A stretch of DNA of 64,000 bases from the NCBI GenBank assembly GCA_049841135.1, contig JASGHK010000004.1:1-64000 (forward strand), given 5' to 3'. The notes under the pieces were generated by a model. That model ran no database searches and was not told where the DNA came from. It worked only from the letters and a program-made list of their open reading frames with translations. Positions 27,609 through 39,664 of the stretch are shown one piece after another; within the stretch, counting starts at the first letter, position 1; each line of letters begins with the position of its first letter. Origin of the DNA: JACRCT01 sp049841135 (GTDB lineage: Bacteria > Myxococcota > Myxococcia > Myxococcales > UBA5297). A program made the position numbers and the translations under genes.

Positions 27609-28422
27609 CATGCGGCCACTGGCGGCTCGGGCTGGCGCCTTGCCCAGCCGATGATCGCGAAGCCGGCCAGCACCATCGGCACGCACAGCCACTGGCCCAT
27701 GCTGATGTTCAGCGCCAGCAGGCCCAGGAAGGCATCGGGCTCGCGGAAGTATTCGGCCGATGAAGCGCAGACACCGTAGCCGACCAGGAACCAGCCCGAG
27801 ACCATGCCCGGCCGCGCGCGGCTTGCGCGCGTAGAGCCACAGCAGCGCGAACAGCAGCAGCCCCTCGAGCACGAACTGGTAGAGCTGCGACGGATGGCGC
27901 GGCAGTCGGCTGCCCGACTGCGGGAAGACCATCGCCCACGGCAGCGACGGGTCGGCGCCCGGCCCCACAGCTCGCCGTTGATGAAGTTGCCGATCGGCCC
28001 GCCGCCAGGCCCACCGGCACGCACGGCGCGACGAGGTCGGCGACGTCGAAGAAGTGCCGCCCGCGCAGCCGGCCGAACAGCGCCATCGCGACGATCACGC
28101 CGATCAGCCCGCCGTGGAAGGACATGCCGCCCTTCCAGACCGCGAAGATCTCCAGCGGGTGGTCGCAGGTAGTAGCCCGGCTTGTAGAACAGCACATAGC
28201 CGAGCCGCCCGCCGAGCACGACGCCGAGCACGCCGAAGAACAGCAGGTCCTCGACGTCCGGCGCGTCCAGCCGCGCAGGAGAACTGCGGCTGCTTGCGCG
28301 CGCAGCGTCGCCAGGCACGAGGAACGAGCACGAAGGCGACCAGGTACGTCAGGCCGTACCAGTGGATCGCGACGGCCCGACCTGCGAGCGCGATGGGATC
28401 GAATTGCGGGATGGACGAGCAT
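27608..28422 (-). CDS. lgt: Phosphatidylglycerol-prolipoprotein diacylglyceryl transferase, frameshifted
   Basis: Lgt adds diacylglycerol to the lipobox cysteine of prolipoproteins in the inner membrane. The start MLVHPAIRS (28422) is followed in mixed frames by VEDLLFFGVLGVVLGGRLGY, HPLEIFAVWKGGMSFHGGL, the signature GRIGNFINGELWGR and HPSQLYQFVLEGLLLFALLW, ending in MVLAGFAIIGWARRQPEPP. At least five indels occur. Corrected length is ~270 residues, normal for Lgt, with seven predicted TM helices. It is convergent with the ilvD fragment. Confidence 0.88.
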
Positions 28423-28481
28423 GGGGCAGCGGGCGGGATCAGGGACGCGAACGATCGCAGCCGATGCGCCGGTCGCCAGGC

Positions 28482-29422
28482 TCAGAGGTCGTTGCGCATG
28501 TGCTCGACGAAGCGCTGCACGACCGGCCGCGCGCGTCGCGGCGCCAGACCAGGCTGGTCTCGCAGTGCGGCCATGGCCGCCAGCGCGCGGCAGCGCGCGG
28601 TAGACGCACGCCCGGGCCGCTGCAGCTGCGTCACCGACCGCCGGCACCCAGCGCGACGCCGAGCCCGGCCGAAACCAGGTTGACGATCGTCTGCATCTGG
28701 ATCGCCTGCTGGCGCGATCGTCGGCGTAGACGCCGTGGCGGTGGTAGTAGCGCCGAGCACGGCGTCGTACAGCGACGGCGCGATCGGCGCGCGGGAAGAT
28801 CACCAGCGGCTGGGCGAGCAGCGTCGTCGGCGCGCGCAGCGCGCGTCGCGCGACCAGCGGATGCGCCTCCGGCAGCGCCAGCACCATCGGCTCGCGCAGC
28901 ACGGTGAGCGCGCTGCAGCCCATCGCGGCGCCACGCCTGGCGCATGCAGCATGAAGCCGGCGTCGATTTCGCCGCGCTCGAAGGCCTGCGAGCTGCACGT
29001 CGGTGGTCGCCTCGCGCAGCTTGACGCGCACGTCCGGATGCGTCTGCGCGGAAGCCGCGCAGCCACGCGCGGCAGCGGCCCGAAGCCGATCGGTGGAGAC
29101 GAAGCCGAGCCGCAGCGCGGCCCGATCTCGCCCGGCCGCGGCGCGCGCCGCGCGCGCGGCAGCGCGCTCGGCCTGCGCGCAGCAGCTGGCGCACCGGCTC
29201 GACGCAGCGCGGCGCCGGCGGCCGTCAGCGCCACGCTGCGCGCGGCGTGCGCTCGAACAGCGCGACGCCGAGACGCGCGCTCCAGCTGCTGGATCGCCAT
29301 GCGTCAGCGGCGGCTGCGTCATGTGCAGCCGCTCGCGCGGCGCGGCCGTAGTGCAGCGTCTCGGCCAGCGCGAGGAACTGGCGCCAGGCGCGCAGCTCGA
29401 TCGGCGCGTTCGGGGGTGTCAT
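28482..29422 (-). CDS. LysR-family transcriptional regulator, frameshifted
   Basis: The N-terminus MTPPNAPIELRAWRQFLALA and ETLHYGRAA, with MTQPPLTH in a second frame, is a LysR winged helix-turn-helix (residues ~12-70). The effector domain follows with GEIGPLRLGFVST-like, HPDVRVKLREATTDVQL, FERGEIDAGFMLH, QTIVNLVSAGLGVAL and the tail VQRFVEHMRNDL. About a dozen indels are scattered through it. It is divergent from the complete ilvD, 110 bases away, which is the classic arrangement for a LysR regulator controlling its neighbour; control of ilvD is an inference. Confidence 0.82.
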
Positions 29423-29532
29423 CTCATACGTCTTGCATATCAATATCGGCACGACAATATATTGGACGATTCATCGCGCCGCGCCGACATACTGCCGCCG
29501 CCCCACGCCAGCACGCCAGGACGAGCCACCCC

Positions 29533-31230
29533 ATGAGCCTCAACCGCCGCTCCAAGCAACATCACCGAAGGCGTCGCCCGCGCGCCCAACCGCTCGATGT
29601 ATTACGCGATGGGCTACGCAGGAAGGGACTTCGGCAAGCCGATGATCGGCGTCGCCAACGGCCACTCCACGATCACGCCGTGCAACTCCGGCCTGCAGAA
29701 GCTGGCCGACGCGGCGGTCGACGGCATCAAGGCCGCCGGCGCGCAACCCGCAGATCTTCGGCACGCCGACGATCTCCGACGGCATGGCGATGGGCACCGA
29801 GGGCATGAAGTACAGCCTGGTCTCGCGCGAGGTCATCGCCGACTGCGTCGAGACCTGCGTCGGCGGCCAGTGGATGGACGGCGTGCTCGTCATCGGCGGC
29901 TGCGACAAGAACATGCCCGGCGGCATGATGGGCATGCTGCGCGCCAACGTGCCGGCGATCTACGTCTACGGCGGCACGATCCTGCCGGGCAAGTACAAGG
30001 GCCAGGACCTGAACATCGTCAGCGTGTTCGAGGCCGTCGGCCAGTTCACCGCCGGCAAGATGAGCGAGGAAGACTTCTGCCAGATCGAGCGCCGCGCGAT
30101 CCCCGGCACCGGCTCGTGCGGCGGCATGTACACCGCGAACACGATGAGCTCGGCGTTCGAGGCGCTGGGCATGAGCCTGCCGTACTCGTACACGATGGCC
30201 AACGTCGCAGGAGGAGATAGTCGCGCACACGCAGGCGAGTCGGCGCGCGTGCTGGTCGAGGCGGTCAAGCAAGGACCTGAAGCCGCGCGACATCGTCACC
30301 AAGCAAGGCGATCGAGAACGCCGTGGCGGTGATCATGGCCACCGGCGGCTCGACGAATGCGGTGCTGCACTTCCTGGCGATCGCGCATGCGGCCGGCGTC
30401 GAGTGGACGATCGACGACTTCGAGCGCATGCGCAAGAAGGTGCCGGTGCTGTGCGACCTGAAGCCGTCGCGGCAAGTACCTGGCGATCGACCTGCACCGC
30501 GCCGGCGGCATCCCGCAGGTGATGAAGATGCTGCTCGAAGGCCGGCCTGCTGCACGGCGACTGCATGACGATCACCGGCAAGACGGTCGCCGAGAACCTC
30601 GCCGACGTGCCCGACGCGCCGCGCGCCGACCAGGACGTGATCCGCCCGATCGCCAAGCCGATGTACGACGAAGGCCACCTCGCGATCCTGAAGGGCAACC
30701 TGTCGCCCGAAGGCTGCGTGGCCAAGATCACCGGCCTGAAGAACCCGGTGATCACCGGCCCGGCGCGCGTCTTCGACGACGAGCAGTCGGCGCTGGCCGC
30801 GATCATGGCCAAGCAAGATCAAGGCCGGCGACGTGATGGTGCTGCGCTACCTGGGCCCGAAGGGCGGCCCCGGCATGCCGGAGATGCTGGCGCCGACCGG
30901 CGCGCTGATCGGCCAGGGCCTGGGCGAATCGGTCGGCCTGATCACCGACGGCCGCTTCTCCGGCGGCACCTGGGGCATGGTCGTCGGCCACGTCGCGCCG
31001 GAGGCGTACGCCGGCGGCACCATCGCGCTGGTCGCAGGAAGGCGATTCGATCACGATCGACGCGCACCAGCTGACTGCTGCAACTGAACGTGGACGACGA
31101 CGAACTCGGCGCCGCCGCCGCGCCGCGTGGAAGGCGCCGGCGCCGCGCTACACCCGCGGCGTGCTGGCCAAGTTCGCGTAGAACGCGCTCGAGCGCGAGC
31201 ATCGGCGCGGTGCTGGACCGCTTCGAATGA
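29533..31230 (+). CDS. ilvD: Dihydroxy-acid dehydratase, short (~560-residue) type, frameshifted
   Basis: The complete enzyme starts MSLNRRSK and reads ITEGVARAPNRSMYYAMGY, then NGHSTITPCNSGLQKLADA with the first cluster cysteine. CDKNMPGGMMGMLRANVPA carries the second cysteine and PGTGSCGGMYTANTMSSAFE the third. ATGGSTNAVLHFLAIAHAAG, LKGNLSPEGCVAKITGL and ITDGRFSGGTWGMVVGHVAP follow. This three-Cys pattern fits the [2Fe-2S] DHAD class. About nine single-base insertions, mostly C, break it (for example at 30270, 30304, 30470 and 30814). The C-terminus is garbled near 31,180, where a false TAG appears. It differs from the long-type fragment at 26.8 kb, so these are paralogues rather than a duplication. 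Confidence 0.9.
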
Positions 31231-31232
31231 GG

Positions 31233-31260
31233 AACGGGGCCCACTGGCCCCGTTTCCTTC
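31233..31260 (+). terminator. Rho-independent terminator after ilvD
   Basis: AACGGGGCC (31233-31241) pairs with GGCCCCGTT (31246-31254) across a 4-base loop and is followed by TTCCTTC. It lies between ilvD and the convergent Trp-rich gene. Confidence 0.8.
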
Positions 31261-31272
31261 GTGCGCGCTGGT

Positions 31273-31521
31273 TCAGAAGCGCCGCTTCTTGCGCTGCTCC
31301 AGGCCCAGCGCCACCATGTTCTTGCTCACCCGCGCGCGCTTCTTGGCTTCCATCTTCTCCATCGCCTTGCGCTGGTAGTAGCCGGTCGAATCGGCGAAGC
31401 CCCACCAGGCCACGGCCAGTGCGAAAGGCGCGTAGGTCACGTACCACGGCCAGTTCTGGGCGCCGCCGATCTCGGCGAACTTGAGCACCAGGAAGATCAC
31501 ACCGATCGCGACGAACCACAT
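31273..31521 (-). CDS. Small Trp-rich membrane protein (TIGR04438-like)
   Basis: The 82-residue protein MWFVAIGVIFLVLKFAEIGG continues with NWPWYVTYAPFALAVAWWGF and a charged tail (KAMEKMEAKKRARVSKNMVA). Two short membrane helices and the tryptophan spacing match the TIGR04438 family of Betaproteobacteria. The start at 31521 fits the family; an upstream in-frame ATG at 31638 does not. The role is unknown. Confidence 0.85.
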   Translation of the reverse strand: MWFVAIGVIFLVLKFAEIGGAQNWPWYVTYAPFALAVAWWGFADSTGYYQRKAMEKMEAKKRARVSKNMVALGLEQRKKRRF

Positions 31522-31655
31522 GGCGTTGGAAGCTTTGGAGTGAGGACACCGGTTTGTAAACAGGGCGCCGCGCAGGCGCGGCAGCGGAGGGGTCCCTGTA
31601 GAATTCCGCTGCCCCAGGCAATTGAACCGGCCCCCCAAACCCGCAAGAACCCGAT

Positions 31656-31991
31656 ATGTCCCACACCCGACACCTGATCGCCGCGCTCGCCGCCAGCACC
31701 TGCGCCCTCGCCGCCCTGCCCGCCCACGCCAGCAAGGACCTCGCCGACAAGAAGGGCTGCCTGGCCTGCCACGGCATCGAGAAGCGGATCGCCCCCACCG
31801 TGCCCTTCCCCTCCTACAAGGAGATCGCCGCGCGCTACGCCGGCCAGAAGGACGCCGTCGACAAGCTGGCGAAGAAGGTGCTGGAGGGTGGCAGCGGCTC
31901 CTGGGGCGCCGTGCCCATGGTCGCCAACAAGGCCACGGTCTCCGAGGCCGAGGCCAAGCAGATCGTCAAGTGGGTCCTGACCGTCAAGTGA
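31656..31991 (+). CDS. Class I c-type cytochrome (c551/c552-like)
   Basis: The 111-residue protein has a signal peptide (HLIAALAASTCALAALPAHA) and one heme-binding motif CLACH at residues 35-39. The axial Met is in AVPMVANKA, and the C-terminal helix is EAKQIVKWVLTVK. It is a soluble periplasmic electron carrier. It is transcribed alone, divergent from the Trp-rich gene and convergent with the transporter gene. Confidence 0.94.
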   Translation: MSHTRHLIAALAASTCALAALPAHASKDLADKKGCLACHGIEKRIAPTVPFPSYKEIAARYAGQKDAVDKLAKKVLEGGSGSWGAVPMVANKATVSEAEAKQIVKWVLTVK

Positions 31992-32000
31992 CCCGCGCAG

Positions 32001-32025
32001 AAAAAAGCCCCGCCGAGGCGGGGCT
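32001..32025 (-). terminator. Rho-independent terminator for the transporter gene
   Basis: On the minus strand AGCCCCGCC/GGCGGGGCT forms a 9-bp stem (32006-32025) followed by TTTTTT (32001-32006). On the plus strand no T-run follows, so it mainly serves the minus-strand transporter. Confidence 0.85.
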
Positions 32026-32069
32026 GGAGGACTTCAGGGGGAGATAGCCCTGGATTCAGGAGCCGATGC

Positions 32070-33769
<1,700 letters not shown>

Positions 33770-34146
33770 AATTAGTCTCCTGTCGTCGTTCACCTCGGAG
33801 CGAAAATCGCACGGGTCGACGCAATGTAATTTTCAAGACCCCTCATACAGGGTGCATTGGTGACTACCAGCATATGAATCCAGGATGAATGCAAGGGCAT
33901 ATTGCACTTCTCGCTGAAAATATGCGATGCAGCATTTCCACAGGGCATGCCGTGGCGCACTGCGCCAACGCTGGCGCGGCTTGCGGGCTTATGCACTGTT
34001 GCAGCGCAGGATTTTGATCGTGATCGGCAGCTCGATCGAGAAATCAGCGGGGAAATATCTCCCACGCGGCCTTCCGATACTGCCGCGGATATTCAGGACC
34101 GGCCGCCGCGCCGAATATCACGGCCGGCCAGGTCAATTGATCGGCG
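33770..34146. other. 377-base intergenic region
   Basis: This A/T-richer stretch lies upstream of the transporter gene and downstream of acs, both on the minus strand. It should contain the transporter promoter. No gene or clear terminator for acs is visible, and short frames in it have no family signature. Confidence 0.5.
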
Positions 34147-36126
34147 TCAATTCTTCTGGGCCAGCTGCTCCAGGATGGCCGGGTTTTCCAGCGTCGAGGT
34201 GTCCTGGCTGATCGGCTCGTCCTTGGCAACCGAACGCAGCAGCCGGCGCATGATCTTTCCGGAGCGGGTCTTGGGCAGGTTGTCGCCGAAGCGGATGTCC
34301 TTGGGCTTGGCGATCGGGCCGATCTCCTTGCCGACGTGGTTGCGCAGTTCGGCAGCGATCTGCCTTGGCCTCTTCCCCCGTGGGGCGCGGGCGCTTGAGC
34401 ACGACGAAGGCGCAGACGGCCTCGCCGGTCACGTCGTCGGGGCGGCCGACGACCGCGGCCTCGGCCACCAGCTCGGTGCACGACACCAGCGCGGACTCGA
34501 TCTCCATCGTGCCCATGCGGTGGCCGGACACGTTGAGCACGTCGTCGATGCGGCCGGTGATGGTGAAGTTGCCGGTCGCCGCGTCGCGGATCGCACCGTC
34601 GCCGGCAAGGTAGACCGGCCCTTGAAGTCCTGCCGGGTAGTAGCTCTTCTTGAAGCGCTCGGGGTCGCCGAAGATGGTGCGGATCATCGACGGCCACGGA
34701 CTTCTTGACCACCAGGATGCCGCCCTGCCCGTTGGGCACGTCCTTGCCCGTCTCGTCGACCACGGCGGCCTGGATGCCCGGGAACGGCAGCGTGCACGAG
34801 CCGGGCACCAGCGGCGTCGCGCCGGGCAGCGGCGTGATCATGTGGCCGCCGGTCTCGGTCTGCCAGAAGGTGTCGACGATGGGGCAGCGGCCGCCGCCGA
34901 TGTTCTGGTGATACCACTCCCAAGCCGCCGGGTTGATGGGCTCGCCCACCGAGCCCAGGATGCGCAGGCTGGACAGGTCGTAGCGGCGCGGATGGATGTC
35001 GGCGTTGGTCTCGGCGGCCTTGATCAGCGAGCGGATGGCCGTGGGCGCCGTGTAGAAGATGGTGACCTTGTGGTCCTGGATCATCTTCCAGAAGCGGCCG
35101 GCATCGGGATAGGTGGGCACGCCCTCGAAGACGATCTCGGTGCCGCCGCAGCGCCAGCGGGCCGTAGGTGATGTAGGTGTGGCCGGTGACCCAGCCGATG
35201 TCGGCGGTGCACCAGAAGATGTCGTCGGCCTTGCAGGTCGAAGGTCCATTTGGTGGTGAGTGCCGCATGCAGCAGGTAGCCGCCGGTGCGAGTGCTGCAC
35301 GCCCTTGGGCTTGCCGGTGGAGCCGGAGGTGTAGAGCAGGAAGAGCGGATGCTCGGCCTCCACCCACTCGGGCTCGCAGGTGGTGGGTTGGCCGGCGGCG
35401 AGGTCGTGCATCCATCGTCGCGGCCGGCGTCCATGTTGATCTTGCCGCCGGTGCGGTGTAGGACGACGACGCTGTGCACCAGGTCGCAGCCGCCGAGGCC
35501 CAGGGCCTCGTCGACGATGGCCTTGATGGGGAGCGTCTTGCCGCCGCGCACCTGCTCGTCGGCGGTCAGCACGACGACCGCGCCGGCGTCCTCGATGCGG
35601 TCGCGCAAGACGTCGCGGAGAAGCCGCCGAAGACCACCGAATGCGTCGCGCCGATGCGGGCGCAGGCCTGCATGGCGACCACGCCCTCGACCGACATCGG
35701 CATGTAGATGACGACCCGCTCGCCCTTCTTCACGCCACGTGCCTTCAGCGCGTTGGCCAGCGGCTGGTGCGCTCCAGCAGCTCGCGGTAGCTCACCCGCG
35801 TGACCTTGCCGTCGTCGGCCTCGAAGACGATGGCGGTCGTCGCCGCGGCCGGCCTCGACGTGGCGGTCCAGGCAGTTGTAGGAGGCGTTGAGCCTGCCGT
35901 CCTCGAACCACTTGTAGAACGGCGCCTCGGTCTCGTTCGAGCCCCTTGGTGAAGGGCTGCTTCCAGGTGAGGAACTCGCGCGCCAGGCGCGGCCCAGTAG
36001 CCGTCGTAGTCGCGTTCGGCCTCGTCGCAGAGCTTGTCGTAGGCCGTCCATCCCGCTGACATGCGCTCGCCTTCACGAGTCCGCCGGCGGTGCATAGAGC
36101 CGGGTCTCGTTCTCGGGGGCTTCATG
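34147..36126 (-). CDS. acs: Acetyl-CoA synthetase, heavily frameshifted
   Basis: Acs activates acetate to acetyl-CoA via acetyl-AMP. Motifs in order across frames: ENETRLYAPPA, AYDKLCDEAERDYDGYWA, FLTWKQPFT, GERVVIYMPMSVEGVVAMQA, RIGATHSVVFGGFSA, and the P-loop YTSGSTGKPKGVQH. Then come VDTFWQTETGGHMITPLPGA, DGAIRDAATGNFTITGRIDD, VSGHRMGTMEIESAL and the tail AILEQLAQKN. The acetylatable Lys region lies in the disturbed C-terminus. The start ATG at 36126 is itself followed by an indel. Corrected length is ~655 residues, normal. About eight frame changes occur. Confidence 0.9.
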
Positions 36127-36262
36127 TTCTTCTCCTTGGAATCGTGGACCGAGCGGGTGGTTCATGATGCGCCGGGCACAATCCCGGCCATCGCGGGCTT
36201 GCCGTGACGATGCCATGCGGCTCTGACCCGAGCCTGAACTCTCACTGAATCGAGGTTGTCGA

Positions 36263-36879
36263 ATGAGCGCTGACTCCGCGCCCCACCCCTGATCCAGCAA
36301 TCGAGCCGCCTCGGCTGGCTGCCCAGCCTGATCTTCGCCAGCCGCTGGCTGCAGCTGCCATTGTACCTGGGCCTGATCCTGGCGCAGGCCGTCTATGTCT
36401 TCCATTTCTGGGTCGAACTGGTTCACCTGCTCGAGGCTGCTTTCGGCGACGCCACATGCATCTGCAGATCCTGCATCCATCCGTCGGCTACAAGGCGCGG
36501 TGACGGCCAGCTCAACGAGACCATCATCATGCTGGTGGTGCTGGGCCTGATCGACGTGGTGATGATCTCCAACCTGCTGATCATGGTGATCGTCGGCGGC
36601 TACGAGACCTTCGTCTCGCGCATGAACCTCGAGGGCCACCCGGACCAGCCCGAGTGGCTCAGCCACGTCAACGCCTCGGTGCTGAAGGTCAAGCTGGGCA
36701 CGGCCATCATCGGCATCTCCTCCATCCACCTGCTCAAGACCTTCATCAACGCGGAGAACTACTCCACAAGGTGCTGATCGCGCAGACCGTGATCCACATG
36801 GCGTTCCTGCTGTCGGCGATGGCCATCGCCGGCCTCGGACCGCATCCTCTACGGCACGCCGTCCTCCGAGAAGCATTGA
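36263..36879 (+). CDS. UPF0114/YqhA-family membrane protein, frameshifted
   Basis: The start MSADSAPHP is followed by SSRLGWLPSLIFASRWLQLP and LYLGLILAQAVYVFHFWVEL. After a short disturbed stretch come DGQLNETIIMLVVLGLIDVV, MISNLLIMVIVGGYETFVSR and VKLGTAIIGISSIHLLKTFI, ending AGLDRILYGTPSSEKH. Four membrane helices and the GYETFVSR motif identify TIGR00645/YqhA, whose function is unknown. Three indels are present. Corrected length is ~203 residues. It is convergent with nhaA, 4 bases apart. Confidence 0.88.
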
Positions 36880-36883
36880 GGCC

Positions 36884-38041
36884 TCAACGGCGGCGGCTGA
36901 GCACCCAGGAGCCCAGCGCCGCCGCGACCAGCGAGCCGCCGAGCACGCCCAGCTTCAGCTCGGTCTCCAGCAGCGGGCGGCCCTCGAAGGCCAGCCCGCC
37001 GATGAACAGGCTCATCGTGAAGCCGATGCCGCACAGCAGGCTGACGCCGAAGAGCTGGTGCCAGCTGGCCAGCGCCGGCAGGCGCGCGGCCCCGCTGCGG
37101 ATCAGCAGCCAGCAGGTGCCGAAGACGCCGATCGCTTTGCCGGCCACCAGCCCGCAGGCGATGCCCAGGGTCACCGGCGCCAGCAGCACCTGGGCCGACA
37201 CGCCCTGCAGTGCCACGCCGGCGTTGGTGAAGGCGAAGCACGGCAGGATCAGGAAGGCCACCCAGGGGTGCAGCGCGTGCTCCGCTTCCTCCAGAGGGGA
37301 GCTGCCGTCGGCGCGCCGGATCGGCACCGCCAACGCGGTGGCCACGCCGGCCAGCGTCGCGTGCACACCGGACTTCAGCACGAAGGTCCACAGCACCAGG
37401 CCGACGGCGATGTAGACGCCGACGTTCTTCACGCCCGCACGGTTGAGCAGCACCAGCACCGCCAGGCAGGCCGCGGCGCCGCCCAGCATCGCGCCTGAGA
37501 GCTGGCTCGTGTAGAACAAGGCGATGACGACGATGGCGCCCAGGTCGTCGATGATGGCCACCGCCGTCAGGAAGACCTTCAGCGAGGCCGGCACGCGCGA
37601 GCCCAGCAAGGTGACGATGCCGATGGCGAAGGCGATGTCGGTGGCCGACGGGATGGCCCAGCCCTTGAGCGCCACCGGGTCCGCATGGTTGAAGGCCGCG
37701 TAGATCAGCGCCGGCACCGCCATGCCGCCCAGGGCGGCGGCGGCCGGAAGGATGGCCTGGCTGCGCGAGGCCAGTTCGCCCTCGACGAACTCGCGCTTGA
37801 TCTCCAGCCCGACGACGAAGAAGAACACCGCCATCCACAGGTCGTTGACCCAGACCACCAGCGGCTTGGCCAGCACCAGCCAGCCGTCGGCGATGCTGAC
37901 CTCGCCCTGCAGCTTGAGGAAGGCGGCGTAGGCTGGCCCCCAGGGCGAGTTGCTGACCACCAGGGCCAGCACGGCGGCCAGCGCCAGGACGATGCCACCT
38001 GCGGACTCGTGGGCGAAGAAACGGCGCAATGCGGGGGTCAA
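36884..38041 (-). CDS. nhaA: Na+/H+ antiporter NhaA, TTG start
   Basis: NhaA exports Na+ in exchange for two H+ and controls sodium and pH homeostasis. The frame is clean and encodes twelve helices, with SATDIAFAIGIVTLLGSRVP holding the paired Asp, FFFVVGLEIKREFVEGEL near the pH sensor, and GIGFTMSLFIGGLAFEG near the end. I place the start at TTG 38041 (MTPALRRFFAHESAGG), because GAGGAGA lies seven bases upstream and homologues begin here. Farther upstream ATGs would add ~44 unrelated residues. This gives 385 residues. The fumarase gene is divergent, 72 bases away. Confidence 0.93.
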   Translation of the reverse strand: MTPALRRFFAHESAGGIVLALAAVLALVVSNSPWGPAYAAFLKLQGEVSIADGWLVLAKPLVVWVNDLWMAVFFFVVGLEIKREFVEGELASRSQAILPAAAALGGMAVPALIYAAFNHADPVALKGWAIPSATDIAFAIGIVTLLGSRVPASLKVFLTAVAIIDDLGAIVVIALFYTSQLSGAMLGGAAACLAVLVLLNRAGVKNVGVYIAVGLVLWTFVLKSGVHATLAGVATALAVPIRRADGSSPLEEAEHALHPWVAFLILPCFAFTNAGVALQGVSAQVLLAPVTLGIACGLVAGKAIGVFGTCWLLIRSGAARLPALASWHQLFGVSLLCGIGFTMSLFIGGLAFEGRPLLETELKLGVLGGSLVAAALGSWVLSRRR

Positions 38042-38113
38042 GCCGGAGTCTCCTCGGTAAACTTGCGGGCATTCTGCCGCTGCCCCCGCGGCCTCCTCCC
38101 CCGAGAGCTCCAC

Positions 38114-39648
38114 ATGACCACGATCCGCCACGACGACCTCGTCGAGATCCGTCGCTGCCGCCCTGCAGTACATCAGCTACTACCATCCGGCCGACTACAT
38201 CGCCCACCTCGCGCGCGCCTACGAGCGCGAGCAGAGCGCCCGCGGCCAAGGACGCGATCGCGCAGATCCTGACCAACAGCCGCATGTGTGCCGAGGGCCG
38301 CCGCCCGATCTGCCAGGACACCGGCATCGTCAACGTCTTCCTGAAGATCGGCATGGACGTGCACTGGGAAGGCTTCGGCACGCGCAGCATCGCAGGACGC
38401 CGTCAACGAGGGCGTGCGCCATGGCTACAACAACCCGGACAACAAGCTGCGCGCCTCGGTGCTGGCCGATCCCATCTTCGAGCGCAAGAACACCAAGGAC
38501 AACACGCCCGCCGTGGTCTTCATGGAGCTGGTGCCGGGCGACACCGTGGACGTGCACCGTCGCGGCCAAGGGCGGCGGCTCGCGAGAACAAGTCCAAGGT
38601 CTAATGCTCAACCCCTCGGACAACATCGTCGACTGGGTGCTGAAGACCGTGCCCACCATGGGCGCCGGCTGGTGCCCGCCCGGCATGCTGGGCATCGGCG
38701 TGGGCGGCACCGCCGAGAAGGCGGTGTTGCTGGCCAAGGAATCGCTGATGGACGACATCGACATGTACGAGCTGCTGGAGCGCGGCCCGGCGAACAAGCT
38801 CGAGGAGCTGCGCATCGAGCTGTACGAGAAGGTCAACGCGCTGGGCATCGGCGCCCAGGGCCTGGGCGGCCTGACCACGGTGCTCGACGTCAAGATCAAG
38901 ACCTACCCGACGCACGCCGCGTCCAAGCCCGTCGCGATGATCCCCAACTGCGCGGCCACCCGCCACGCGCACTTCGTGATGGACGGCAGCGGCCCGGTCT
39001 ACCTGGATCCGCCCGAGCCTGGACCTGTGGCCCGACGTGCACTGGGCGCCGGACTACAACAAGTCCAAGCGCGTCAACCTGAACACGCTGACGCAGCGCC
39101 GAAGTGGCCAGCTGGAAGCCCGGTGACACCCTGCTGCTCAACGGCAAGATGCTCACCGGCCGCGACGCCGCGCACAAGCGCATCCAGGACATGCTGGCCA
39201 AGGGCGAGAAGCTGCCGGTGGACTTCACCAACCGCGTCATCTACTACGTCGGCCCGGTGGATCCGGTGCGCGACGAAGTCGTCGGCCCGGCCGGCCCGAC
39301 CACCGCCACGCGCATGGACAAGTTCACCGACATGATGCTGGAGAAGACCGGCCTGATCGCGATGGTCGGCAAGGCCGAGCGCGGCCCGGTCGCCATCGAG
39401 GCGATCAAGAAGCACAAGGCGGCCTACCTGATGGCCGTGGGCGGCGCGGCCTACCTCGTGTCCAAGGCGATCAAGGCCGCCAAGGTCGTCGGCTTCGCGG
39501 ACCTGGGCATGGAAGCCATCTACGAGTTCGACGTGGTCGGACATGCCGGTCACGGTGGCGGTGGATGCCGGCGGCACCAGCGCCCACATCGACCGGGCCG
39601 AAGGTATGGCAGGCCAAGATCGGCAAGATCCCGGTCGCCACCGCCTGA
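38114..39648 (+). CDS. Class I [4Fe-4S] fumarate hydratase, frameshifted
   Basis: The single-polypeptide, oxygen-sensitive fumarase (FumA/B type) hydrates fumarate to malate. It starts MTTIRHDDLVE and has RRPICQDTGIVNVFLKIGMD with one cluster Cys, GAGWCPPGMLGIGVGGTAEK with another, and IPNCAATRHAHFVMDGSG with the third. The C-terminal beta-domain holds TNRVIYYVGPVDPVRDEVVG, GPTTATRMDKFTDMMLEKTG and GKAERGPVAIEAIKKHKAAY. About eight single-base insertions occur. Corrected length is ~508 residues. Confidence 0.92.
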
Positions 39649-39664
39649 CGTTCACGCATTGCGC

